Below are positions 23,701 to 35,454 of a stretch of DNA of 64,000 nucleotides, piece by piece. Both the position numbers and the translations under genes were made by a program. Positions within the stretch are counted from its first letter, which is position 1, and each line of letters begins with the position of its first letter. This DNA comes from Nephromyces sp. MM_2019 (Eukaryota > Apicomplexa > Aconoidasida > Nephromycida), in assembly GCA_015657535.1 (NCBI GenBank), contig JADHZB010002047.1, positions 1-64,000 on the forward strand, given 5' to 3'. The notes beneath the pieces are model-generated. The model saw only the letters and a list, made by a program, of their open reading frames with translations. It did no database searches and was not told the DNA's origin.

Positions 23701-24573
23701 TATCTTGGGCCCCCCTTTTCCACCATCTTCCAGAACTTGCTTGCTGTGTACCTCCGTCGATTGAACCTTTGGAAGTAAGCCAAGATATCCTTGCTTAAAT
23801 TCTTTATCGGTCATATCACCAAACTGATTCATTCCAACAGTATAAGAGTTACCTGATTTCATAGATCGACGCGAAGCTCTAATTCATTAAGCAAATTCTG
23901 TAGGCACTTTTCATAAATTGAAGCTGAAAAGCATATCCTTCCCATAGATAAACACACTTTAAGTGCAAAAAATAAATATTTGCCGGGCTAAAGTACGATA
24001 CAATTACGTCATTGCAACTCGTGTATGTAGAACTTTTTTTAGAACTGGAAGCAAAGAACAAACATAAAAAGCGCTTGTCATACATCTGAATGCAACAAAA
24101 TAGTTCGCAAATAAAAATGTAATACGCATGCAATGATGAGACTAACCTTTGGAATTTTCTTGCTCAATGAATTCCATAGTTTGCTTGAATATACCTCGAC
24201 GATAAAGGTACTCATCTAGCGTTGGATACTGTTTGTGGTACTTCAAAATAAATTTTGAGAATTCATAAGCTAGGAAATCATTATCGCAGGTATTTCCAAT
24301 CTCAGCTAGCTTTGCAGAATTTTCCGACGATAGGTATACGCTTTCTTTAGCAGTTTCGTCCGAAGACTGCAGCGCCTTGATTGGAAACGTATGGTTAACC
24401 ATTAATCCAAAATAAACTGTTGCTGAGATAGCAGCAAAAGTGATGAGCAACGGGATTAAGTAACCAAGAAGATTCTTATTTCTATTCCGGAGGAGACCAG
24501 CTTCAGCAGACTCATCGCCAGATGATACCGACATGGGGAGCCTCCCGTACCAACCTTCATACCTTGGCATCAT
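20716..24573 (-). CDS. cathepsin L-like papain-family (C1A) cysteine protease, type II membrane precursor
   Basis: A lysosome/vacuole-type endopeptidase of MEROPS family C1A. Six exons: 24573-24147, 23852-23752, 23046-22946, 22602-22326, 21290-21021 and 20772-20716 (TGA). They total 1233 nt and 410 aa, close to apicomplexan CPL proteins. Residues 1-35 are cytosolic, 36-58 (YLIPLLITFAAISATVYF) form one membrane anchor, an I29 inhibitor prodomain follows with the motif MNQFGDMT, and the mature enzyme starts near 185 (PESFDWRE). The oxyanion Gln lies in KNQGD, the catalytic Cys is 213 (CGSCWAFGA, where Ser or Thr is usual instead of Gly-Ala), then CEGG, His351 (LNHGVLITGYG) and Asn373 (VKNSWGPDWG). 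The terminal exon gives ECGLLSAPVYPI. The exon 2 donor (GTACAC after Thr-Glu) was chosen to keep phase; the others are canonical or GTTAGN. Complete and apparently functional. Confidence 0.92.
21028..21740 (-). other. coding-like blocks inside intron 4 of the protease gene
   Basis: The intron between the exons ending at 22326 and starting at 21290 must be removed in one piece, because GYK joined to LVPPFDENALAAAL reproduces the normal C1A sequence. Yet its minus strand holds a 40-codon acidic open block at about 21732-21613 (KDEDKEEDGEDDEEAVKKIF) ending at a GTAGAG, and a block at about 21455-21360 (SLPWYKKDGRYITSYE). Neither matches the protease. They could be optional exons adding a charged insert, or remains of another gene. 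The interval given overlaps exon 5 only at its low end. Confidence 0.35.
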
Positions 24574-25905
24574 GATCCTATATTTTTTGGTAATTCTTCA
24601 GCTGCTGCTAATTAAAATATTTTTTGAAGATCCAAAAGCTGCATTTAAATAATAAGCTGAAGCACCGTGAAAGACGGTTATCAACTAGAACACAAACTTG
24701 TGATATATTCACAAGATCCAGGGGCACTACCATACATCTAAAAAAAATGGGAAAATCGCACTTAAACAAGGCATCATACCCAAATTTTTTAACAGTGAAG
24801 GAAAAGTTGGCGTATAGAGCTATGATATATGTTATTTCAATAAACCAGAGTACATTTTGAGTTCTGCGAAAGCAAACAGAACTTGCTTAACCTTAAATAA
24901 CATAAAAAAAAAGTGCAAACACAGGGAATAAGCTGGTGCAGCATCATGCACACGCTCGTGCACAAAGAGAGAGCTAGGTCGTAGAAACAGTCATTCCTTC
25001 TTTTAATCCCTCCACAGAAGGTCAGTCTTAAAAATTTTTTTACCAAACTGCGCGGACAGTATCGCATTGGTTATAACAAGAGAAATGCACAACGAAAGAC
25101 TTTATGCCTTTAACAACCATGAATTAATACTAAGACCTGAACACAGGTAATGTTCACAACGGCATTAGATCGCCAATTGTCACATTTCAAGCATATTCAA
25201 AAAAATTAGCAAAAAATTTATCTCAGGAGATGCAGGCTTCCTTTCAACACACTTTTGAATTAGGCCTACTTCATGCCTAATTCTAGAACAGTAAAGCATC
25301 CCTGCCAGAGAAGATAAAAGCATGCCAAGTCATCAAAAATGGTGGAAATGAGTACATAATCGTCAAAACCTGGTATGCTTATCAAAAAACTACTAGGCAG
25401 GGGAAGTTTTTTTCTTATTACCTCCAACAAATTTGCCCCGTAACTTTGATATCGCCAAAAAAGGCAACCCCTCTTAGCATCTAAACCGAAGAATAATTAC
25501 ATTCAAAAATATTAGTACGAAATGCTTACCAATAGTAAAAAATCCTGACGTTCACTAAACAAGCGGGAAAATAAAGTTTTTAAAGAGCGCAGCCAGCAGC
25601 AAAAACCTCTTTTTTAGCAGCGGAGATCATCCAAAAAAAAGTGCATTACTGAATATAGGCTGGATAACTTAAATTTATCCCTTAGAAATACTACTTTTAA
25701 GCGGAATGAACTGCAGAACTCCATGCAACAACCACAGCAGGTATGCTGCATGCTATATCTATACTGATCCCGCAAGTCCTTCATTAGCAGGAAATTATAG
25801 GTCATCGAGCATCCGCTGGCAGCATGTGCCATCCTTGAGAGCTTATATATGAGCTGAGCAATAGCCGATAGGCAAGGTCTTTCTTCACGCTAGGTGGACT
25901 CCGGA
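24574..25905. other. region upstream of the protease gene, no gene recognised
   Basis: This would hold the promoter of the minus-strand protease gene. It is AT-rich, with short open frames on both strands (for example 24624-24860 plus and 25614-25832 minus) that lack family resemblance and splice context. I see no repeat or RNA gene here. Confidence 0.5.
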
Positions 25906-25909
25906 TATT

Positions 25910-26331
25910 ATGCTGGGCACAAGTAAATCTAATTCAGCGGATAGCGTTGCCTTTTGCAAAAACGTAGGCATTCGGAAAAGACATCCAAATATCAAGCATT
26001 GTAAAAGTAGAGCAAATGGATGGTAGCCACACCAAAAACGACGGGGACTTTCCGTAGGATATGATTGCACGAGCTAGAGGCGGCATTAGTGGCGCCTTGC
26101 CGCTCAGTAGCAAAGCTTGCTGGAAGATGTACGACGAAATATTGTGCTTTATCGATTTGACAAGGGCAATATTAATCCTGTAATCAGCAAGGCAGATATT
26201 CCAAGTCACAGTGAAGACCTAATTGTAATTGCAGGAAATACAGCGGCCAGAATCTATTTAACACTCGTCAATCCTACAATTAAGGACGATACATTTCCTA
26301 ATTGCTTTAATGAATCTTTTAAAAGATAAGA
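25910..26331 (+). pseudogene. broken plus-strand coding-like block, family unknown
   Basis: From an ATG at 25910 a single frame reads MLGTSKSNSADSVAFCK and continues through five in-frame stops (the first near 26020) before a clean 70-codon stretch from 26117 to a TAA at 26329. That stretch contains NINPVISKADIPSHSEDLIV and LVNPTIKDDTFPNCF. The composition is that of soluble protein rather than of random AT-rich DNA. I do not recognise the family. It may be the 5' part of the broken blocks that continue to 29.3 kb. Confidence 0.3.
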
Positions 26332-27064
26332 ACCTTCTTATATTATTCTAGCTTATTTTATTCTTTGGAACTTCAATATACCCTTGTTTATTTGCCCAAT
26401 ATCCTGGAATTTGTGCACAGTTAACGGAAAGATTATTTCAAGTACCGTCAAGCTCATTTGTCTTCGTAGGTGGATTGAAGCAGTTTTTCGTGGAGTCTAT
26501 TTAGTTGTTGGATTTTTCCATTATAATATATATTTAGTACCTTCACAGAATTGCCCATAAGTTTCTACAAAAACGTGGTTGCCAGCAATATGATCTAAAG
26601 TAAAGCAAGCTATTCACCAGGAAGTAATGCTACGATCGCGCCAAAGAATTTTCGCATGCATATTTCATTGCAGAAACATGTACTATATACGCACGCTAAC
26701 AAACACCTGAGGAATTAATATCTACATTTCGTGATGAATTTTTCTTTGTCTTTGTGAATAACATCAGAAAGTCGTTAATGTTGCTACTGATGCTACAATC
26801 GAGCTGCAGTTGTTTTTGACCTCAAAAATGACCCTTGAAAAACCAGAAGAATAGCGAACTGTGATTCATTCGCTATATGTGGCATATGTATCTGTTGAAA
26901 GAGGACCTTTACCTTCAAAAAAAGTAACTTTGCGCTAGTACCTCCATTTTTTCGGATTTTGATCGCGGTTACGTCTACAATATTTCGACTTGATATCATT
27001 ATTGGATTATGGCAAAAAAACAAGTTTTACAGACTTAATTGATTTATTTATGCCCTGTGACTAG

Positions 27065-29330
27065 ATACTCTAAATTAGCTCTGTTAGAGTGGTGCCAACA
27101 ATCCTTTAAACTCCATAAACTTGAAATCATGGCGCATCTAAAAGCAGCTATCCAGCGTAGATTGTGCTAAAAGGAGTCAGCCAAAAAACTCCGGTATCCT
27201 AATGAAATTTTAGATGTACCAGTTGAATTAAACACGGAATGCAGAAAGAAGCTTGCCCTAGCTAGCCCAAGCAACTACAAATTTTTCCCCTCGAAGGCTA
27301 CCATCAGGGCTTACTTGTACAAATACTAATTTTTGCTATTATGCTTTAGCACGATATGAGGGAAATCGTCTACCAGTCAAAGCAGCAGCAGGCAGGAATC
27401 CTCTGAAACACGCTGGATGCCGCAACAAGTTGCTCTACCTGACACAAAAAGACTAGATATATTCTGTGCAGCTGCTGATGATCTAACTGCTAATGTATAG
27501 TTTGTGTCTACTTTTTCTGAATTTCTGCAAGGCCATAATTGCTCTTCTAATAACTGGATGAAGCAGGGCCGATCACTAAATAATTTAGAAGTGAAATGAA
27601 TATTTTGGCCTCAGCTTGGTGTCAGGAAGGAGTATCAGATGATCTGGTAAAAGATGTGATTTATGATGTTCCCTAACTTCGATCATGTGGTAGCATCACA
27701 TTTAAATGAAGTATATCGGTATGGTGGTATAAAAAACTCAACCTGTTTGCGTCCTGAGCGTTGTGCTATCTTTGGATCGTTGGATGTTTTAATAAATTGA
27801 TGATGCCATCCGTACAATGTAGATATTGAAGTCGAGCTCATTGAAAATAAAATTCGTCTATACTTCTTGGCAATCCGCTATTTTCATTATTCTTTTTCAA
27901 AAGACAAGAATATCTTCCCTGAGCTTCAACAGAAAATCGATGATGCCTCAAATTAAGTGGTGCAGACCGAAACCAAATTACTAACTTCTAATTTAGATTC
28001 ATAGCCAAGAGCAGCAATGCTACTGCGCACATGTGGTACAAGTTATACCAGTAAAAAAATAAACAGTCTTACCAAGGAAAAATGTGAATATATATGCACC
28101 GACTCCCAGGTGAAGGTCACACGCTTCCAAAGCATCTGCAGATATTGCTGCGCACCATTGATCGACGATTCTATAACGCTCCTTTGGGTATTATTTTACT
28201 GCCTGCCTACCACATTTGTATCGAGCATGAAGCATACTGGCAATAATCGTGCAAATATATACGAAATATATATATGATACCGTCGAATTTTCTTCTGCCT
28301 TGAAGCATCCCTCGCTGCAACTTTAGTGATTATAGCCTCAGGTGTACCAAGCGCTTCTGCTTTGCAATTGTCTTCCAGGATTTCGCTAGGTTTAACAATT
28401 TCAGGAAGCTTAACATTTTCAAACTGCAATACTGGAATTTTACAGAATATTTTGATGAACATTAGAGTATTGCTGTAAGTAGCTTGGGGATCTTTTTTTT
28501 CAACTTTTCAAATATAGAAAGTTTGATAAATCCTCTAATACTGAATCTTATTCATCCAAAGCATGAATTGAATCGAAATTTTACACACATATGTCTACGT
28601 TGTTTGCTAATTAAAAGCTCTACGAATTTAGTTGCTAACATTTCTAACATTTTCGCGGCAACTAATGGGTGTATTAAGCTGTTCACTACACCAATCATTG
28701 CCACAGTTTCATGAGTAGCTTCTAGTCTATTGCCATCGTTTCCATGCCACATAGTTTCCTTGGATCCCTCTTCAGAATACCATTACTACAGAAAGCGTGA
28801 TCTTAGCCTGAGTGACCTGAAACACACTTTCCGTGACGGCCCATAGAGCCCTCTAATAAAACAATCGAAGTTAAGAAGCAAATTTTTCGTCGTATTTTAG
28901 GACTAATCATTTTTTCATAACAGTAGAAAGCCCAGAGCCTTCTATGCAAAGTTTCATCCCTTATAGTATACACTTCTTGTAGGCTACCACTATAAGCTTG
29001 CAACACCTTTTAAAAGGAGATGAAGCTATTATTCCAAATGTTATAACTGGCTGTCTACACTTTGCTGTCTCATCTTTTAAGATAGACAATGAGCACATGC
29101 TGCGCGCCGTGGTTTTTTCAAAGTTGAGTATGCTAGCGGCCAATGCTTCAGGATGCTATTGAGCGTAAACATCTGAAGAATGCTGCTGAAAAGTCTATTA
29201 TCAAGGATATGTACAGTTTAGCATCCTGTTTTAAAAATGAGCCTTTACTTAGTTTGCGGGTCCGCAAACCTTGTCACTGTAGCAGGCGTGAATTGTTGAA
29301 GGTTGAATGCCTCATTTTCATAACTTTTTA
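27065..29330 (+). pseudogene. chain of plus-strand protein-like blocks broken by stops and frameshifts
   Basis: Successive plus-strand blocks read like a helical protein. About 27069-27329 contains ALLEWCQQSFKLHKLEIMAH, a TAA, then the same frame NEILDVPVELNTECRKKLAL. About 27370-27597 contains MPQQVALPDTKRLDIFCAAA, a TAG, then the same frame STFSEFLQGHNCSSNNW. 27598-27676 contains ILASAWCQEGVSDDLVKDVI, and after a frameshift 27676-27798 contains NFDHVVASHLNEVYRYGG. 27818-27955 contains EVELIENKIRLYFLAIRYF. About 28994-29159 contains HLLKGDEAIIPNVITGCLHF and VVFSKLSMLAANASG, followed by an AG acceptor and DAIERKHLKNAAEKSIIKDM. No GT..AG interval that keeps phase removes the stops, so the simplest reading is a decayed gene. 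The family is not recognised; helical-repeat proteins would fit. The minus strand between 28752 and 28320 also has open blocks (VVNSLIHPLVAAKMLEMLAT), so strand is not certain there. Confidence 0.4.
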
Positions 29331-29547
29331 TTAATTTGCGAACATACTTATATGACCGGATATAGAAGAGCACCCTTGCTCATATAGAATAGGAACATTG
29401 TGAATAAGTAAGATTTCACTGTTCCTTTTGTGATACTAATTTGCTCCAGCATAGCTATGATCCAGGTGGCTAAATACCTCTTCATTCAGGCTATAGTAAT
29501 GACTTTTTCAAGCCGTCGAAAATCTAGCCATTTTAACACAGTATGCA

Positions 29548-29781
29548 TCAGCCATGCTTAGCTGCAGTCAAAATCTTCAATTTTGAAAGTTCAACTTGAA
29601 AGTGCCTAGGAAAAGAGAAATGTTTATGATACGCTGCAACGCTTGGTCTTGTTGATACAATGTCTACTCTCGCTATCGGATAACCCTTCAGAATAATTTG
29701 CGCCAAAAAAGTTGCGATTTTTACCCAAGCGTTATACTTCTCTTTGAGAGCACTTTCGGGGTCTACCCTTGGATTACACAT
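29548..29781 (-). other. short unassigned open block
   Basis: A 77-codon minus-strand open stretch contains LKEKYNAWVKIATFLAQIIL and ends close to the start of the MRG gene on the other strand. It has protein-like composition but no recognised family and no clear splice partner. Confidence 0.25.
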
Positions 29782-29958
29782 GCATAATTGCTTAATTATT
29801 CAGGCTCTGCTTAAAACTTGTGTTTCTGTAGAGCCACCGGAATAAATTTTGCTGCGCTAAGTACCTATAAACGGGATTCAAGTTCTCCGATCAAGACTTA
29901 GAGGTATATTTTTCCACAATTCTCCTGGGCTAAAGTGCTTGAATTACGAGCGGAGCCT

Positions 29959-32665
29959 ATGAGCGCTGCGTCCTCCATTGGCTCATCTTCTCCTGTTGGA
30001 GCCCCAGCTATAAATTACGAATTTAAAGTTGGAGAGATAGCATTCATTGAATGGCAAGGAAGATTTTGTATGGTCTTTATCCACAAGGCATCATACAGGA
30101 CTCTGAGTGACGTAGAGAAAAAGCGAAAACGTAATGCTGCGGGAGATAAGAATTCATCGGCAGCAAAGCTGCAAGAAGGTAAGAAGCCCGCCGTCAACAA
30201 GCGTGTAAAACAAAAAATTAGCTTCTAATTATTTCTTTCTCTGTTACAGGTTTCGAAGATATTCGATGGATTCCTATATATTGGATAAGTTTTCCCGGCT
30301 ATAATATGAGGATTGTGAATAGAGATCGGTGGTGGGCCGATGAAACAGATTTAATCAAAGCTGATTCCGAGGGTATCAGTGCATGCTCTGCTCTCAATGA
30401 GGCCGCAATAACACGTATATCTGCGAAGATTTCAAAGTCCTCCAACAAAGAAAGTTCATCTGGGAAGCATGTCACCCAGGTTTCACAAGACGAAAAGCTA
30501 GGAGTAGAGGCTGCTAGCCCGTGGAATGGTATAAAACTTGATCCTGTGGATATCTTGAAAATGAGACAACGGGAAAACTCTGAAAAGCTTTGGGCTGAAA
30601 GGAAGGAAAAAGGTGATGCAGAAAAGCCTGTCGCTCGGATTGGTTTCTGCGGGAAATATCATATATTTATGAAACGCTAAAGTAGCAGCCTCTTGTTGGC
30701 ATAGTATCTGATCCGTTATGCTGTACAGCGTGCTAAGTATTCGCTAATCTCTTTGATTTCAAGGAAACATACAAATATTTTCCATTAGGAAGCTCAAATT
30801 TCGCACTTCTTTTGATAGCATCGATAATGGCCTTTCTTTAGGAAGCCAATTAAACCCCGAAACCCTGTATTTATTTTTTCGCAGCTATTCGCTGCTTGCA
30901 GTGGCAATATTGATTGTTTATTGAAAATATCTCCTTCCCCTATGTGGCATGATATCACATTGTCAATTTTAAAACACACAGTTTGAGGTTTTTACTGGCT
31001 GGTGGTCTGTATTTTCCAGGTTTAAGCTTGATGCTATCGAGTTCTTCCTTCAGTATTTTTCATTTTCTGTCCCTTCTTTTTTACTATCTCATTTGAAAGT
31101 CATAAACTTGCGCACTTAGTTTTCCGATTTTATGCAACGAGTTGCATTTTATTTTTCATTCATGATAAGTAAGTTTATGATAGTGTGTTTGATGTGATCT
31201 ACAGCAATAGAAGAAAAAAGAGATTGCTTCTCATGGTGGAGGTTACCTAGAATGTTGAGGCGAAAATTAAGGGCGGAATTTAATAACAGTCTTAATGGAA
31301 TATACCCAAAAATTCCGAAATTGCGGCGTCTCAATGTGGATACTATTGTCAGTGACTTCAAAAGTTACGTTAAACTTTCTGCGGGTAGTTTAAAGGATGG
31401 TAAGCTGCTAATATTTCTGAAATATAATTTGGTGCCAATAACGCTTGAGCGGCAAAAGATTTACCGCTTGTCTTGTATTTGCCTTTTAAATAATTGGTAA
31501 TCATTTGGATCAAAAAAATTGGAAAAACCTCAAAAGAAGCTCTGATTGTTTCAATTTATAGCAACGTTTTTGCTCTTAGCAATCTTCTTGCTATTACAAA
31601 AGAGTTCATTATTACTCAAAAAGAGGTTTTTTTTTGTTATTCAGGTATATCATTGTAACTTTCCAAAAGAGAATTAGTCAAAATTAAAAAAATTTAAAAG
31701 TGACGCACGACCCTTTGTTTATATGTTGTTACTCTATATGTTTTATTAGGTTTTCAATTTGGGCAAAGATCGCCTCCGGTATCATCTAGTTAATAGCTAG
31801 TTTAGTGTTGGCGATCAAGGCTCTGTGCGAACTACTTTTTACGGCTAAAGATCTACAGTACTACTTTATTCTTACCTCGCTAATTCAGATAATTTTGACC
31901 CTAAGAGCAGTTTCAGCAGTATAACACCTGCTGATTATGCAAAATTCTATGAAGCTAACCTTCCGTGGATTGATTTATGGGTTGATTGGTTCAACGAATT
32001 CTTTCTCTGCTTTGGAACTTACAGCCTTAAAGAGTATGAATATATAACGGGTAAGTCAGGCTCAGAAAATTTCTACGCAAGTAGTTTGAGTTATGAATTC
32101 GCTATTGTTCAAGTCAGGTATAAGAAGCGAGCACCGTGAAAGCTTAAAATTAAATTTGTATTAATTTTTTGCTTGCTGAAATTCAGGCAATTTTTTAATT
32201 TTATTCCTCCACCGTTTAAATTATATGGAATTTTGTGCTTCTGAATAGGCACAGCGTCTTACTTCACTAGTATTGTGCTTTCTAGGTTAAAAGATTTTTT
32301 TATAAAGTCATTTGGAAGCCCAACATGAGCTGCTTCTTAGCTATCGTGTGGATTTTATGCGGTTTATCTATGTTTTGGACTGCTTTGACAGTTATAAAAT
32401 TATTACTATGCATGGCGAAACTACTGCTTCAGAAACTTTGGAGCTATCACAGCAGGAGCAAATCAAATTGAGCTCTGTTTTGGGGGTAGAACACCTATCT
32501 CGCTGCTTGGATCCGTTAGTTATTTGCCATTTCTGGTTAAATCGCTTGACGATTTTAAGTCCTTCCGTCTTTGAGGGCTGTAAAATGATAACGCAACTTT
32601 TTGTACGATATCTGACGGCAATATACAATGATTTCTCAGGGGATCACACGTTTACGGAAGGCTGA
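29959..32665 (+). CDS. MRG15/Eaf3-like chromatin protein (chromo barrel + MRG domain)
   Basis: MRG proteins bind methylated histone H3 through a chromo barrel and recruit NuA4 or Rpd3/Sin3-type complexes through the MRG domain. Five exons fit in phase: 29959-30178, 30250-30642, 31205-31399, 31889-32050 and 32319-32665 (TGA); 1317 nt, 438 aa. An upstream in-frame GTG is not the start; the ATG at 29959 is used. The chromo barrel lies at about 20-112: YEFKVGEIAFIEWQG, a basic insert (KKRKRN), then WIPIYWISFPGYNM and NRDRWWADETDLIK (family YFIHYSGW..WDEWVPE). A charged linker follows. The MRG domain lies at about 215-435: PKIPKLRRLNVDTIVSDFKS, WVDWFNEFFLCFGTYSLKEY (family IKEYFNVMLGTQLLY) and LGVEHLSRCLDPLV (family YGAEHLLRLFV). 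The donor of exon 2 is one of three phase-1 candidates, and the acceptor at 32318 has a weak pyrimidine tract. Confidence 0.75.
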
Positions 32666-33425
32666 GGCTTTGCTTAGGCTACCCGTGGCGGCTTGAAACA
32701 TATAGCTCTTTTAAATACCCTACCCTGCTTGTTTATGTCTGTGGTGTTTTGCTTTTGGGACATTGCAGGGTAGACTAATATATTGTTAATTCTTTGCAGA
32801 AATTTTCTAGCTTTTTTACTAATTTAAATAATCAATGCTTGGTTTATTGAATTCATAATAATTTTATTATTTAACGTATAGGAATATGTTAGAATATTTC
32901 TGCATATTAAATTTCTTGCCGCGTTCTCACCAGTTCATAATTCATGTCATCTTGTATCTACCTTGCAGAAGAGTAACTTCAGCACACAACAAAAAATTGA
33001 GTACATCTGTTAACTTTTTTATTAGCATATATTCTCTCTTTTCATCTGATACTATTTTTAACGATTTCTATGCGATATTAGGATACAGCAAGAAAAGCTT
33101 CATTGAGAGTAGTTTTACCCTAGGCCTGTTGAAAAAAAATTATACATTTTTTATGTTTTCCCGACTTTTGTGAAACTATGCTAAATAAGCTTGTAGACTC
33201 TCTTCCTTTAAATACCGAATTTTCGCTAGTATAAATTCGTGGCACGGCGAAAGGTTGAATCTGTGCTTAGCCAAAACCTAAAAACATCGAAAATATGTTG
33301 CCGTTTTTTTCTATTCTTGTAATGATACTTCATACTTCCAATGTTGCCTTTTTCAGCTGCGAGCGGCTGCAGTATCCATTGAAAAATTCTTGAAACCATA
33401 TATATTTTGGTATTTCTGAAAAGCA
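32666..33425. other. AT-rich spacer after the MRG gene
   Basis: A 95-codon plus ORF at 32886-33173 is Phe/Ser/Leu-rich with no family resemblance and is probably chance. No other structure was seen. Confidence 0.45.
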
Positions 33426-33427
33426 GG

Positions 33428-33945
33428 ATGAAATTTTTGTTTATTTTTCGACATGTAGCAATCTTGTTTAAGGGATCAGGTGCTTACTCTCTCCTCCTAA
33501 TCGCTCTCTGGTGTACTTATATGCTAGGTGTTGATGGATTAAGAGTATAGAAATCCATTCCTGCGGAAGTTTACGTTACTCACGAAATGAGTCTAGTTGA
33601 TATATATCTCTTACCTCCTCATTATGTGGAAATATCTTTTTCGATGCCAGTATGTCCGCCAAATAAGAAGTTACCGCCAGGCAATATTGAATTTTTTCCA
33701 GATTGTACCCATACTCTACCATCATGCTAAGTCAAATTAAAATTTTGGATGGAAGCACAGCTTTTGGTCTTATCCTGAATTTCCCTACCTTATGGAAGCT
33801 TCTAATTGCCTAAAATTTAACTTATATGAGTTATTCAAGAGTTGAATGCGAAACTCAAGCATCTTCTGTTGCTTACCGAAGGAAAAATGAAGAAGGTTTC
33901 TTTTGCGCACAGTTTATGAGATATTGCGAGTACATAATCAAGGTA
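33428..33945 (+). pseudogene. secretory-protein-like block with in-frame TAG and frameshifts
   Basis: An ATG near 33428 opens MKFLFIFRHVAILFKG followed by a hydrophobic stretch (YSLLLIALWCTYMLG) like a signal anchor. One in-frame TAG at about 33549 follows, then the same frame continues for 59 codons: IPAEVYVTHEMSLVDIYLLP and EISFSMPVCPPNKKLPPGNI, to a TAA at 33729. Further open pieces in shifted frames follow (STAFGLILNFPTLWKLL; ASSVAYRRKNEEGFFCAQF). The spacing Tyr..Ser-Phe..Pro-x-Cys-x-Pro faintly recalls the luminal domain of TM9/nonaspanin proteins, which I would not rely on. No phase-keeping intron removes the TAG, so it looks decayed. Confidence 0.35.
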
Positions 33946-35454
33946 TAGGCTCTCTTTGCCAAATTTTTTATGTCGTCATTGTGAATATTTGAAGATATCC
34001 TGAATGTTAAGAAATGATATAGTTAGGTTGCTATATTGTCATCGTGTGGAGGAATGACGAATCCTGAAGCTCTCCGACCTACTTGCATTGTAATTCAAAT
34101 TTTACGAAAAAACTGATTAGAGTTTTTCATAACATAGTTGCGAAATGATAGAGTAAAGCAAACTTTGATAACTCATGCATTTGCACGCTAGTTGTTGCAA
34201 CGGGCAGGAGTTCAAGCACTTGACAGCATGCCGAAGCGTGGTGTCCCTGAAAGTATTCTAGGAGCGAGACACTGGTCACTACGTAGCTGTCTTTTCAAAA
34301 ATAGCGTGCAAAGTTTAAGCACCTTATCTCTGAGAATAAATTTTGTATGAAGGTGATAGCACCTTAATTCTACGTATCTAAATGGGAAAAAAACACTTGC
34401 CTTTTTGGGCAGCCTTTTGTGGAAAGCTCTTTTACTGCAGTCAAGGGAGTGGAGAACCAGCTGTTTGTGTCCTTTTTCATCGTCCTGCTAGCAATACTAA
34501 TTTATTTTACTCTCTTAAGTTCAAGCTTAGTTTTCTCTGATATTGTTGACTGTAAATTTGATCAAGGATATTGATGGCCACATATTATTAACTATTTATT
34601 TTTTGTTTCAGCTATAAGAATTAATTTACCAACTTTCCGCTCTTACAAAAAATAAAAAATGCAACAAAATATAATGTTGAAAATATAAAATAGCACGTGC
34701 ATTTACCTAATGGACTACTCTTGATAAACCTCAAATATTAAGTACTAATTATCGTACAGAAGCATTTGCCTATATACTTTACAATTAGGAGCGTTATGAT
34801 TTGCATCGAAGCCATGTATAGCAATGGAGTAAGGGTTATTTACAAAGGTCCTAGTGTATGTACAACTCCCAACCGGGAGGTAACACAAAATTGAAATTTC
34901 TTTGTTTTTCAATTGAAAAGACATCTTAGTAAAGAATTCACTAATCGTTAGTTATTATAGTCTTTTTTTCGTAGCTCATGGGCCTATAATATGAGTTCCG
35001 GCGATTCTGTAGCACGCAACAGTCTTCACATGCAAAGAGTTGTTAGTATAAATCCTTCCGGTATCGCAAAAACGATTCAAAACTAAGGTGACCCTACAAA
35101 GCGACGTGAAAGTGCATTATGTTGGTGTAATAATATTTTTATTTACAGATATTTTCAGTTTACGCCGCACCTTTGGAAATGCGTGCTCTAACCCTATACT
35201 TTTAGATAAACTGTTGTGCTCGACAAGGAATGCTTTTCTGGAAATAAGCGGGTTGACTAAAGTGCTAAACGCATGATCTTTTTATCAAAACGCAAATTGA
35301 GATATTGGTATTAAACCTCTTTTGGTAACACCGTCCAAAAAGGCTTTTACTGGTGCTGCAATCCATTTCATCTCTTAAAGGAGTCACTTAGCGAAACGTT
35401 TTATTATCATCAAAAAAGAGGCTATAGAAATATATATCATATAGCTACTTAACG

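Noticed and set aside
33531..33555. A 23-nt GT..AG mini-intron removing the TAG in the secretory-like block
   Set aside because: 23 nt is not a multiple of three, while the frame is the same on both sides, so removal would break the protein. Similar tiny candidates at 27.15 kb and 11.7 kb fail on phase too.
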